Counted from the stretch's first letter, positions 6,888 through 14,429 are shown. The stretch is DNA of 20,446 bases from Tychonema litorale BBK16 (GCF_021648855.1 NZ_JAKJHX010000097.1:1-20446), one strand, 5' to 3'. Numbers and translations: made by a program. Notes: generated from the letters alone by a model not told the origin.

Positions 6888-7469
6888 TTAACCGAGTCGG
6901 TGGTGATGTTCTAATTCTAAACTAGGATCGTCACTTTTTTTAGGAACCAAAAGCGTATTTCCGCTGCCAGGTTGTAGCACTGCTTTAATCACTTGCAGAA
7001 AACGGTTAGGCTTTTTGGTTTGACCATTAAGAATGTGGCGATCTTTTACTTTTTTAGAAAGGTGTCGCATCACCGACAAATCTAGTTCATCAATAAAATG
7101 ATCTGCGATGCGTTCTCCCATTAAATCAACAGCTTCAGAATACTGTTCAGTCAACATTTCTATCGCATCATAAGCTTCATCAGCAACTTGACTTTCCACT
7201 GTTTGATTCTGGTCGCCATTGGTTTGAGAGTAATTGCGGCGGCCATCTAAGAGACTTTGATAGTCAGCAATACTCATTCCCAAATTGTAAATGTGATGGT
7301 GAGCATGATCCATCAAATCTACTTCCCCAGGATAGAAGTAACCGCGAGTGCTATTGATGCCGTGGAGTTTTGCCCAACGCCGCAAAATTGTCTCATCTTG
7401 CAGTTGGTATCGATCCAACATTTGAGCTGTTTTTAGCTCTACTTCTGGTGTAACTTTGAAGTCGCTCAT
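6888..7469 (-). CDS. Conserved-type hypothetical protein with a possible MerR/excisionase-like N-terminus
   Basis: 193 residues, soluble, no signal or membrane segment. Residues about 12-70 read AQMLDRYQLQDETILRRWAK, then LHGINSTRGYFYPGEVDLMD: a short helix-turn-helix-like unit followed by a wing and a second helix, in the manner of MerR or excisionase DNA-binding domains that start with 'x-x-L-x-x-R-Y-x-L'. The rest is a charged helical region (93-140) and a basic, low-complexity tail ending in EHHHRLG. I do not recognise the family, and DNA binding is only a suggestion. The start is well supported: GAGGA lies seven bases before the ATG. The C-terminal three-His run abuts the repeat array. 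Confidence 0.75.
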   Translation of the reverse strand: MSDFKVTPEVELKTAQMLDRYQLQDETILRRWAKLHGINSTRGYFYPGEVDLMDHAHHHIYNLGMSIADYQSLLDGRRNYSQTNGDQNQTVESQVADEAYDAIEMLTEQYSEAVDLMGERIADHFIDELDLSVMRHLSKKVKDRHILNGQTKKPNRFLQVIKAVLQPGSGNTLLVPKKSDDPSLELEHHHRLG

Positions 7470-7840
7470 CAGTAAATCCTCGGTGGTGAGTAAATAAATA
7501 AAATTGAAAGTTATGGTCAGTGATTTTTGTGCTGTCAGAAAGTTATGATCGATCCTGTGACGGCATTAAGGGAGATTTGCGGTAATTTGCTAGCCGTCGA
7601 TCAAGCTATACTTGTGCAAACTGATAGGGCGATTGGGGTAGCGTAATTAAAGAGGATTGTCTCGATCGCGCTCTCAACCAACTGCACAGGGTTTATTATA
7701 TAGCTGATGGCCGTTTTTCAACGACGATTAAAAACAGTAAATTTTGCTTATTTAACTTGAATTTATAGTGATTTTAAGCTAAAATAGTGTCAACAAGTGT
7801 GTGATTAATAATTTTAGTATTTGCGATCGAGATTTTTGCT
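7470..7840. other. 371-bp divergent intergenic region
   Basis: This lies between the divergent 193-residue protein gene and the FmdB-like gene. Near the first gene ATAACTTTC occurs twice about 30 bp apart on the minus strand. A 33-codon open frame at 7545-7646 exists but lacks support. The rest is AT-rich, with the promoter described at 7757-7785. No RNA gene is recognised. Confidence 0.5.
7757..7785 (+). promoter_or_regulatory. Predicted sigma-70-type promoter for the FmdB-like gene
   Basis: TTGAAT (7757-7762) and TAAAAT (7780-7785) are spaced by 17 bases, giving a start near 7792 and a leader of about 50 nt before the ATG at 7841. It is the best promoter-like match in this intergenic region. 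Confidence 0.55.
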
Positions 7841-8155
7841 ATGCCTTTATACGATTATTTCTGTTCCAGCAACAACCAGCAACTCGAAGTTTCACACAGT
7901 ATGAACCTCGAAGTCTTGACTTGGGGCCAACTGTGCGAATTAGCCAAGTGCGAACTTGGAGACACTCCTGCAGATGCGACTGTACGTCGATTGCTGAGCG
8001 CCCCAAGGTTGATGAAGCCCACTTCCGACACCGAGTATAAAAATCAAGGCTTCAGCAAGTACGTGAAGCGAGATGAAGGGGTTTATGAAAATGTGACAGC
8101 TAAGGATGGTGAAAGCCGGATTGTGAATCGAGATGGCAAGGCGATTAAAGATTGA
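7841..8155 (+). CDS. Small FmdB-like (zinc-ribbon type) protein with decayed cysteine motif
   Basis: 104 residues. The start MPLYDYFC matches the opening of FmdB/putative regulatory zinc-ribbon proteins (MPxYEYxCxxC). In the usual family Cys8 would be followed by xxC and a later CPxC pair; here the sequence reads YFCSSNNQQLEVSHSMNLEV, and the only other cysteines are Cys32 and Cys37. A normal four-cysteine ribbon therefore cannot form. The C-terminal half is charged (FSKYVKRDEGVYENVTAKDG) and looks folded but unassigned. Intact frame, a good promoter and a stable length argue for a real gene rather than a relic. Function is unknown; even the prototype family has no firm biochemical role. Confidence 0.75.
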   Translation: MPLYDYFCSSNNQQLEVSHSMNLEVLTWGQLCELAKCELGDTPADATVRRLLSAPRLMKPTSDTEYKNQGFSKYVKRDEGVYENVTAKDGESRIVNRDGKAIKD

Positions 8156-8204
8156 AATTGGGAATTGGGCATGACGATAAACCAATAACCAATAACTAAT
8201 AACT
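8156..8204. repeat. Heptamer repeats AATTGGG and ACCAATA
   Basis: Two AATTGGG units directly after the FmdB-like stop are followed by ACCAATA, ACCAATA, ACTAATA. All units are seven bases long, as in the other arrays of this window. Confidence 0.65.
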
Positions 8205-8219
8205 TTCCCCATTCAAATC

Positions 8220-9074
8220 TTATTTACCAAACCAATCTTTCATTTTCTGTTTAGCTTGTTCCTTAGTTTCAGCATTGATATATACGGAAACAGTAGCTAT
8301 TGCAGCCAACAACACTCCCAAATCATCTGTAAATCCGATGCCAACTAATACATCTGGAATTGCATCAACAGGAGATATAAAATAAGTCAAAGCTCCAACT
8401 ACCACACCTTTTGCCCAACCAGGAACATTGGGATTCTGAGCAGTGTAGTATAGTGTCAAAGCTTTTTCAACTACTTCTCTACCTGCGGTTAAAGCAAAGT
8501 TTTTAAGTTTCGCCCAAAAAGTTTCATCTGAGTAATTACTTTTTGAATTACTCAGGTTGGTGGTAGTTCCTTTGGGATCGATTAAATCGAAAGGAATGCC
8601 AGCAGTTTTGAGTTTGGAAACACCAGAATTAAAAGATGCTGACACTTGACTTGGATTCGGTGCTACCTCCCGAATTTTTTGCAAATCTGTGATAAACTCC
8701 TGCATAGCTTGAATTTGCTTGTCAGAAATTCCTAGCTGTTTTTGGGTAAGTGCGATCGCTTCACTTTCTTGGGGATGAATGGTCTTATTTGCCCCAGCAA
8801 TGTTGATCGCAAAATACATGATCCCCAAACGTAATGTATCTGGAGATGACGCGAGGGTGTGCAAACAGTCACTGAGGGAAGGGGGAATGGCTGTGTAAGA
8901 TTGAATTTGAGTCTTGGCTGAGTCAGAAAACTTGTCTAAATTTATGGTTTTAAACAGCAGATTTAGTTCATCAATATCCACGAAACCATCGGCGGCGGCA
9001 ATGGCAAATAAAGCGCCATAAAAAGCTAGAAGCTGACTTTCTGAAGATGTGGCAAAAATATTTGTTTCAGACAT
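8220..9074 (-). CDS. TerB-like domain plus DUF1232 (YkvA-type) membrane-associated protein
   Basis: 284 residues in two parts. Residues about 13-130 are helical and of the TerB-like type, with acidic residues in IAAADGFVDIDELNLLFKTI and the second half IAGANKTIHPQESEAIALTQ (paired Asp/Glu helices that bind metal in TerB relatives). After a Ser/Asn-rich linker (165-182), residues about 200-262 hold a DUF1232 domain: VPGWAKGVVVGALTYFISPV, then DAIPDVLVGIGFTDDLGVLL, including the family's P-x-D-x-I-P-D core and a hydrophobic helix pair. The C-terminus is basic. TerB-type domains occur in tellurite-resistance and stress modules; DUF1232 has no known activity. Both domain calls are by motif; the function of the combination is unknown. 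There are no operon partners here. Confidence 0.85.
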   Translation of the reverse strand: MSETNIFATSSESQLLAFYGALFAIAAADGFVDIDELNLLFKTINLDKFSDSAKTQIQSYTAIPPSLSDCLHTLASSPDTLRLGIMYFAINIAGANKTIHPQESEAIALTQKQLGISDKQIQAMQEFITDLQKIREVAPNPSQVSASFNSGVSKLKTAGIPFDLIDPKGTTTNLSNSKSNYSDETFWAKLKNFALTAGREVVEKALTLYYTAQNPNVPGWAKGVVVGALTYFISPVDAIPDVLVGIGFTDDLGVLLAAIATVSVYINAETKEQAKQKMKDWFGK

Positions 9075-9173
9075 GATGCTAATCCAGTCGATCGCGACGA
9101 TTTACATTTTACCACAAAACTCAGATTCATCATGATTGCAAAAAGCAGCAATAATTTGAGAGAATGCTACAAG

Positions 9174-9272
9174 GGAGAATTTTTGATAAAAGTTGCGATC
9201 GTCGGCTGCGCCTATGTGGGTGTAGATGCACTCTCTTTAAACTTATCAGCTTATACCATTTATAATCGCTGA
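9174..9272 (+). pseudogene. Possible relic: 5' end of a Rossmann-type NAD(P) enzyme gene
   Basis: A GGAG ribosome binding site precedes a frame beginning ATA AAA GTT GCG ATC GTC GGC, which would read (M)KVAIVGCAYVG if the ATA were once ATG. KVAIVGxGYVG is the nucleotide-binding start of sugar-nucleotide dehydrogenases and epimerases. The frame then loses similarity and stops at 9270-9272 after about 29 codons, running into the end of the convergent methyltransferase gene. The first part (9155-9201) is a near copy of 10048-10096. This is a relic by inference only; the segment is short. Confidence 0.35.
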
Positions 9273-9883
9273 AACAAATCCATCCGATAGCGTTTATGAT
9301 GGCCCATTAAATCTAATCGGAAACTTTTTTGGCGCTGATCGCCCAGATGTTTCAAAAATGTTCCAGACTCTTGGACGAAAGCATCGTGAACTATATCACC
9401 ATTCAGGATGAATTTTTCTGCTGGATGCCGAAAATGAACCATCAACAAGTAACCGCCAGGAAGTAATTGGTTAATGATTTTTCCCTTGGTTATATCGAGG
9501 TCTTCTTTGGTAAAATAATAGCCCACTTCTGAGAATAAAATAAAATCGAAATTCTCAGAGGGAAACTGTTGGGGTATTTGCATCTGCTGAAAGCGAACTT
9601 GTGGAAGATCGTGGCAGCGTTTCCGCGCTTCCTCTAATCCTACTTCTGAATAATCTACTGACAGCAATCTGTCACACTTTTTGGCTAATTTCTGTGTAAG
9701 AACGCCGATTGCACATCCGATTTCAAAGGCATTTTTAAATCTAACTTTTGGCAAAGACCTGATAGTTGTTCTGAATTTACTGGTTTCATAAAAGCTAGAC
9801 GTGTATCGCCAAGGATCTGAACTTTGACGGTAGATTTCATCAAAGAAGCTAGATGGTACTGATTTCGCTTCTGAAGATTTCAT
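9260..9883 (-). CDS. NodS-like SAM-dependent methyltransferase
   Basis: 207 residues, class I methyltransferase fold. The N-terminus FFDEIYRQSSDPWRYTSSFY, with E33 next, carries the D-P-W-x-Y...Y-E-x-x-K signature of NodS-like methyltransferases. Motif I, which binds SAM, is FEIGCAIGVLT (53-63), the acidic end of strand 2 is SVDYSE (75-80), and motif IV-like LFSEVGYYF is at 116-124, followed by LLPGGYLLMVHF (140-151). NodS itself N-methylates a chitooligosaccharide; many relatives lie in polysaccharide clusters, so sugar methylation is a reasonable guess but not proven. It is a single gene, flanked on both sides by the direct repeat described at 9174 and 10048, which suggests it entered or was rearranged independently of its neighbours. 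Confidence 0.88.
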   Translation of the reverse strand: MKSSEAKSVPSSFFDEIYRQSSDPWRYTSSFYETSKFRTTIRSLPKVRFKNAFEIGCAIGVLTQKLAKKCDRLLSVDYSEVGLEEARKRCHDLPQVRFQQMQIPQQFPSENFDFILFSEVGYYFTKEDLDITKGKIINQLLPGGYLLMVHFRHPAEKFILNGDIVHDAFVQESGTFLKHLGDQRQKSFRLDLMGHHKRYRMDLFQRL

Positions 9884-10047
9884 GGTAAACCTCTGTGAAG
9901 TTTTTAAATGTTATGCAACCAAGTATACTATAAAAAAATAGCCAGTATCGTTAATTTTTTTATCAAATTCTGGTTTCATGTAAAGTAGCTCTTTTTTTAA
10001 CTCAGAAGTCAGAAAGGCGATCACACTTCACTTAGGTTATGTTAAAT

Positions 10048-10134
10048 TTTGAGAAAGGATGACACAAAGGAGAATTTTTGATGAAAGTTGCGATCGCGAC
10101 TGCGACAAGAACAAGGGGCGGGTTTCACAGATAA
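10048..10134 (+). pseudogene. Possible relic: second 5' gene end in direct repeat
   Basis: AAAGGAGAATTTTTG leads to ATG AAA GTT GCG ATC GCG ACT (MKVAIAT), a typical opening of GT4-type glycosyltransferase genes, but the frame ends after 17 codons at 10132-10134. The stretch 10069-10096 matches 9174-9201 in 27 of 28 bases, so the two copies have a common origin. It may equally be only a repeat, not a gene fragment. Confidence 0.3.
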
Positions 10135-10183
10135 TACAACAGATTCCACCTTAGTAAAGTACACCCGCCTATCGATATATCCC

Positions 10184-10212
10184 CGTAGGGACACCGCACT
10201 GCGCCGTGTCCT
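10184..10212 (+). repeat. Interspersed palindromic repeat, copy 5
   Basis: CGTAGGGACACCGCACTGCG continues into CCGTGTCCT; it differs from the perfect palindrome by a few bases (CACCGCACTGCGCCGTG). It lies about 100 bp before the start of the gene that carries three further units inside its coding sequence. Confidence 0.65.
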
Positions 10213-10316
10213 AAACTTCATAAACCTGGAATACGCTGTAATTGCCTAAAACCCGCAATCTCGTAAACCTGCCCCCCACGCGAGAGTCCTTTATTGATAT
10301 TAATACAAAATATTTC

Positions 10317-12533
10317 ATGAATCTTATTCAGAATAAGTTATCTTCAAAAATTGCGATTAATGGTACTTTATTAGTATTACTATTTTTCATAACAATCGCA
10401 GTCAGCTCAATCTACGTTTCTAGCGAACGTACTTTTTATTGGTGGGATTATGCTGGTTATAATAATGCTACAGTCGGTCTTGCTAATTCATTTCGGGAGT
10501 CGCCAGACAAAGCGATACGTGGAGTTATAGAATCTCTTTCTAATGAGAAAAATTTGTTGATTTCATTGCCTTTAGTGCCGTTTCTTTTGTTATTTGGCGA
10601 TTCGAGGTTGAGTTATGTTCTCAGCGTATCCCTGATTTATGTAGTGCCATTTCGTTTGTTATTGGCAGCAATTTCGGTAAAGCTAATTCCTGTTTATCCG
10701 CACAGGGTGTTTTGGTCAACGGTGTTGTTTAGTTTACTAATTCCGATGAGTTGGATTCCGACTTTGCGGGGATATCTCGATACTGGTGGCTGTGTGTTTG
10801 TGGCTTTGGCAATTTTAGTTTATCTGCACGATGTTAAGCTAAAATATTGGTGGCAAATCCCGTTGATTGGCTGTTCGCTAGCGATGGCGATTTTGTTTCG
10901 GCGACATTTTGCTTATAGTGCGATCGCATTTTTTGGTGCCGCCATTTTACAGGTTTTCATAGAGTTTATTATTATATCAAAATCCGGTAGGGACACGGCA
11001 TTGCCGTCTCCAAAATCCGGTAGGGACACGGCATTGCCGTTTCCAAAAGAGAAGGACACGGCAGTGCCGTTTCCCTACCAATTTTTGTTTGAATCCGGTG
11101 TTAAATTGGGCTTGATTGCAATAACTAGCTTTACTGTTTTAATGCTAGTGGCGGGAGATTTTACGCGCAGTGCCCTGACGGTTAATTATCGCAATTTGTA
11201 TGCGGCTTGGAGTTTGCCAGTTAATGATATTGTAACTCGTTATGCTAATTTTTATGGTTTGGGAACTTGGCTACTGGTAACGATTGGTTTTTCGGCGGGA
11301 ATTCTCACTCGGATGCTGGTTCCGACTACAGCTATTTTTGTTTCGATATTTGGGATTTTGTCGCTGATTGAATGGCTTTTGGTTTTGCGCTATGGCTATT
11401 TGCACTATACAATTCATATTACACCGATCGCACTTTTAGGATTATCGGCATTTTTCTGGACAACTTGGCTGACATTCCAGGGTAAAGTTCGGTATTTGAC
11501 GCTGGGTGTTGCTGGTTTGTATCTGAGTATCAACGCATTTTTGGGGCTGATTCCACTGAAATTCGGTTTGTCTGGGATATTTATGGGGAATTTTCCGCCG
11601 TTAGTGCGATCGGACTACGGCGAAGTGATAAAATTAGTTGAGTTTCTGAGAAAAATCGCACCGAATGAGGAACCAATTTATATTGCAGGTGCTTCCAATA
11701 GTTTTAATGCTAATATTCTTAAACAAGCTAACCGTAAGTTGAATCCGCCGGAGGGCTGGTGGAAATTAAACACTCTTGGTAGGCCATTAATTGACTCTCG
11801 CGATACTTATCCGTTACCAGAGTTGTTGATTTCCGAATATGTGGTGGTTGCTACGCCTTTTCAGCAGGTTTTGCCGAGTGATGAACAGGTTTTGCGATCG
11901 CACGAACAAGATGTTGTTAAAGTTGTATACGACGCTTTTACTCAAAATTGGGAAATTTCCCAGGATTTTCAGATTTTACCAGAAAACTTTCAGCTAGAAA
12001 ACGGTGTCATAGTTAGAGTTTACCGGAGAATGCGTCCAAGTGCGATCGCAACAACCGTCAAAACTCTCTATGCAATGCAGCAGCAAATAGGTGAAAAGCC
12101 TGGGACTCAATTAGATTGGATCAGCTTAAATCAGTCAGTTCACACAAGTGCTAATTATTCCGTTACCAAAGAATCGGATCACCTATATAATATTGTAACT
12201 CATCCAATTAAAAATACCAAGCAACTAGATACATCTTTTTTATATTTAGGTTCCCTATCCGCAAAAAATCTAATTTCTGCCACACTTAATTTACCTAATA
12301 AACAATGTGAGGGAGTTTCCCTGGGTTTGACTTTGTGGAACAACCAAGGTAAATTAATCAACTCCACCGAAACAGCCTATAATCCAAAAGCTTCCCCTAA
12401 ATTAAATCTATTGGTTGAGGGAAACGGCCCAACTTATCTGCTACTTGAGGTATTGAGTAGCAACAAACAAGATTTAAGCAATCAATGTCAACTGAAAATC
12501 AACAATTTATCGATATCAACGCCAAAAAGTTGA
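10317..12533 (+). CDS. Polytopic GT-C-like membrane glycosyltransferase with in-frame repeat insertion
   Basis: 738 residues from the ATG at 10317. About twelve membrane helices span residues 13-415. The first extracytoplasmic loop holds acidic Asp44 in FYWWDYAGYNN, where GT-C enzymes (ArnT, PMT, Alg types) keep a catalytic or metal-binding Asp. A soluble region follows (about 430-738), including a beta-rich last 140 residues (DTSFLYLGSLSAKNLISATL and on) that resembles a carbohydrate-binding sandwich. GT-C enzymes transfer sugar from a polyprenyl-phosphate donor on the periplasmic side; this assignment rests on topology, not a strict motif. Residues 222-252 are encoded by three copies of the genomic palindromic repeat and read DTALPSPK/DTALPFPK/DTAVPFPY, between two helices. 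A TTG start at 10242 would add 25 polar residues; I prefer the ATG because the first helix follows it directly. The next gene begins seven bases after the stop. Confidence 0.82.
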   Translation: MNLIQNKLSSKIAINGTLLVLLFFITIAVSSIYVSSERTFYWWDYAGYNNATVGLANSFRESPDKAIRGVIESLSNEKNLLISLPLVPFLLLFGDSRLSYVLSVSLIYVVPFRLLLAAISVKLIPVYPHRVFWSTVLFSLLIPMSWIPTLRGYLDTGGCVFVALAILVYLHDVKLKYWWQIPLIGCSLAMAILFRRHFAYSAIAFFGAAILQVFIEFIIISKSGRDTALPSPKSGRDTALPFPKEKDTAVPFPYQFLFESGVKLGLIAITSFTVLMLVAGDFTRSALTVNYRNLYAAWSLPVNDIVTRYANFYGLGTWLLVTIGFSAGILTRMLVPTTAIFVSIFGILSLIEWLLVLRYGYLHYTIHITPIALLGLSAFFWTTWLTFQGKVRYLTLGVAGLYLSINAFLGLIPLKFGLSGIFMGNFPPLVRSDYGEVIKLVEFLRKIAPNEEPIYIAGASNSFNANILKQANRKLNPPEGWWKLNTLGRPLIDSRDTYPLPELLISEYVVVATPFQQVLPSDEQVLRSHEQDVVKVVYDAFTQNWEISQDFQILPENFQLENGVIVRVYRRMRPSAIATTVKTLYAMQQQIGEKPGTQLDWISLNQSVHTSANYSVTKESDHLYNIVTHPIKNTKQLDTSFLYLGSLSAKNLISATLNLPNKQCEGVSLGLTLWNNQGKLINSTETAYNPKASPKLNLLVEGNGPTYLLLEVLSSNKQDLSNQCQLKINNLSISTPKS
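10979..11074 (+). repeat. Three tandem units of the palindromic repeat inside a coding sequence
   Basis: Units of 33 bp (10979-11011), 33 bp (11012-11044) and 30 bp (11045-11074). Units 1 and 2 differ at a single base; unit 3 keeps the palindrome but has a different left flank. Each contains GGACACGGCA and TGCCGT, as in the intergenic copies. All lengths are multiples of three, so the reading frame is preserved. Confidence 0.9.
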
Positions 12534-12540
12534 ACCTTCA

Positions 12541-14385
12541 ATGCAGAAACATCACAAATCTGACTGGTATTTTAACTTATCCATCTATACCTTCCTCATC
12601 ATCGGTTCGTTGATAGCAGTAGGGTATAAATTCCCCATAGGAGGCAACTTTCCCGAATTACCACAAATCCAACATCTCCTAAATCCTGAACTATACAAAA
12701 ATGACTATCACGTTCAGGAAATGGTTAAATTTAATCCCAGATATTACTATTATCATATCATTTATTTGCTGGCAAGTCTAGGATTAAGTATTCCTTTAGT
12801 GCATTTTATTTATCAATTCCTAGCCTTTGGTTCAGTTATCCTAGCTTGTCATGCCATTCTCAACATATATACTAATGCCAAACTGCCCGCAGCAGCCATG
12901 ACTTTCCTATGTTTAGCATCATCATTTACAGATGTTGGTAACACGCTGATATTTTCCACCAAATCAGTACCTAGTACCTTTGCAATGGGTTTCGCAATCT
13001 GGGGAATATATTTTAGTTTGCGACAGAAATGGCTGACAGGATATTTCTGGTTTGGACTAGCTTGTTTGTTACAATTTTTAGTTGGTTTGTTGCCAGGATT
13101 GATGATGATGCCGATGTTAATCATCGAATCCGTCAGACAGCGAAGGTTCAAAGATGTAATTTTTGCGATCGCAATTTTAGCCACATTAGCAAGTATCGTA
13201 TATTTACCCATGTTACTAACCGGTACTACGGGGACTCATACTATGAATAATGCCGATTTTGTGTACATCCACGCCAAAATCCGCAACCCTCACCATATCC
13301 TACCATCAAATTGGAATGTCGGCAATAACTGGTTAAACTTTATATCTTTGATGATTGGCGGATTGCTTTGCATCAACAATACAAATGAACTGCGAAAAGA
13401 AGACAAAATTAACTTTGCGATCATTATTGGCACATCAATTTTGGCGCTGCTGCTAAATTACCTATTTGTCGAAGTTTATCCAGTGGCTTTGATTGCCAAA
13501 CTTCAGTTAGCTAGAACCGTACCTTTTGCCCAAATAATTATCTTTATTGCTGTCAGTTTGCTAGTCGATAGACTTTACCAAGCAAAACAGCTAGCTTTGA
13601 GTCTGCTGCTATTAATTATTTTCACTTTACCCAACCGAGGTATTTTATTTTTAGCCTTATTCATATTTTTATCAATTTGCCAAACCCAAAAATATACAAT
13701 CCCCAAACGTTACACTGTTTTGCCGTGGATTTTCACAGTAGCAACATTAACTTTTAGCTTGATATATCCCTTGACCAATTCAGGAGAAATAATAGAACGC
13801 ATAATTAGTGTACCAGTTCTTTTCTCAATCATCGCCTTTCCTTTCATCTTAGAAAAACCATCAATCTCTACAGAAATTAAACAAATTATATCTAATGTAT
13901 TAGCTTTGATAACTACCAGTATCTTAGTTTTAGGAATCGCCGGAATTCTTCCCAAACCAATGTTAGATATATTTGAAACCAGAGTCAATATTAATGCCGT
14001 TCCCAAGGACGACTTAAACCAATTAGCTTTACGTTTCTCACAAAATAGCAATCAAGATGCACTCATCTTAATTCCTCCATCTGTCACAAGTTTTCAATAC
14101 TTTTCCCAAAGGGCAATTGTAGTCAATTTCAAAAACTTTCCCTTAACAGAACAAGGTATCAAAGAATGGCAGAATCGAATGGAAACTGTATTAGGAATCC
14201 CATTGAATCCGCAAATGATTTGGGGCGGAAATGACTTATTCAGCCGTCGCAAAAGTGCCGATTTAGTCCAAGTAGCCAGAAAATATCGTGCCGATTATAT
14301 CCTAACTCGTACTGACTGGCATCCAGATATTCAAGGGGAAATCGCCGACAAACAAGGAAAATGGATACTGTATAAAATTAGGTAA
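12541..14385 (+). CDS. Polytopic membrane protein, GT-C-like, function unknown
   Basis: 614 residues with about eleven to thirteen membrane helices, then a soluble alpha/beta tail of about 135 residues (from DIFETRVNINAVPKDDLNQL to the end). The first long loop, residues 35-70, contains LLNPELYKNDYHVQE and PRYYYYHIIYL, an acidic, Tyr-rich loop placed as in GT-C enzymes. The tail has ALILIPPSVTSFQYFSQRAI and ends DYILTRTDWHPD...WILYKIR, a layout common in large membrane proteins of surface-glycan clusters. I cannot assign a named family. The start lies seven bases after the stop of the upstream gene, so the two are almost certainly one transcript and may act together. The last codon runs straight into a heptamer array. 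It converges on the GT2 gene. Confidence 0.83.
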   Translation: MQKHHKSDWYFNLSIYTFLIIGSLIAVGYKFPIGGNFPELPQIQHLLNPELYKNDYHVQEMVKFNPRYYYYHIIYLLASLGLSIPLVHFIYQFLAFGSVILACHAILNIYTNAKLPAAAMTFLCLASSFTDVGNTLIFSTKSVPSTFAMGFAIWGIYFSLRQKWLTGYFWFGLACLLQFLVGLLPGLMMMPMLIIESVRQRRFKDVIFAIAILATLASIVYLPMLLTGTTGTHTMNNADFVYIHAKIRNPHHILPSNWNVGNNWLNFISLMIGGLLCINNTNELRKEDKINFAIIIGTSILALLLNYLFVEVYPVALIAKLQLARTVPFAQIIIFIAVSLLVDRLYQAKQLALSLLLLIIFTLPNRGILFLALFIFLSICQTQKYTIPKRYTVLPWIFTVATLTFSLIYPLTNSGEIIERIISVPVLFSIIAFPFILEKPSISTEIKQIISNVLALITTSILVLGIAGILPKPMLDIFETRVNINAVPKDDLNQLALRFSQNSNQDALILIPPSVTSFQYFSQRAIVVNFKNFPLTEQGIKEWQNRMETVLGIPLNPQMIWGGNDLFSRRKSADLVQVARKYRADYILTRTDWHPDIQGEIADKQGKWILYKIR

Positions 14386-14429
14386 TGGGGAATGGGGAAT
14401 TGGGAATGGGGAATTGGGAATTGGGAATT
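14384..14429. repeat. Heptamer tandem array (AATTGGG/AATGGGG)
   Basis: Six consecutive heptamers, alternating AATGGGG and AATTGGG, begin inside the TAA stop codon of the upstream gene and fill the gap between convergent genes. Same unit as at 2615. Confidence 0.75.

Larger units (their letters stand above)
9884..10316. other. Gene-poor stretch before the GT-C-like genes
   Basis: It holds AT-rich DNA upstream of the methyltransferase gene, the second copy of the direct repeat with a 17-codon frame (10048-10134) and a palindromic repeat (10184-10212). No RNA gene is recognised. The promoter of the + strand membrane-protein genes must lie here, but no clear -35/-10 pair stands out. Confidence 0.5.

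Noticed and set aside
7545..7646. 33-codon open frame (MIDPVTALREI...)
   Set aside because: No ribosome binding site or recognisable family, and it lies in the upstream region of two divergent genes; likely chance.
10242..10316. TTG start adding 25 residues to the GT-C-like protein
   Set aside because: The extension is polar, overlaps the region just after a palindromic repeat and precedes an ATG that leads directly into the first membrane helix. It cannot be fully excluded.
10979..11074. CRISPR array
   Set aside because: Only three contiguous units with no variable spacers, and the same core is dispersed between genes; it is a tandem palindromic repeat inside a gene.
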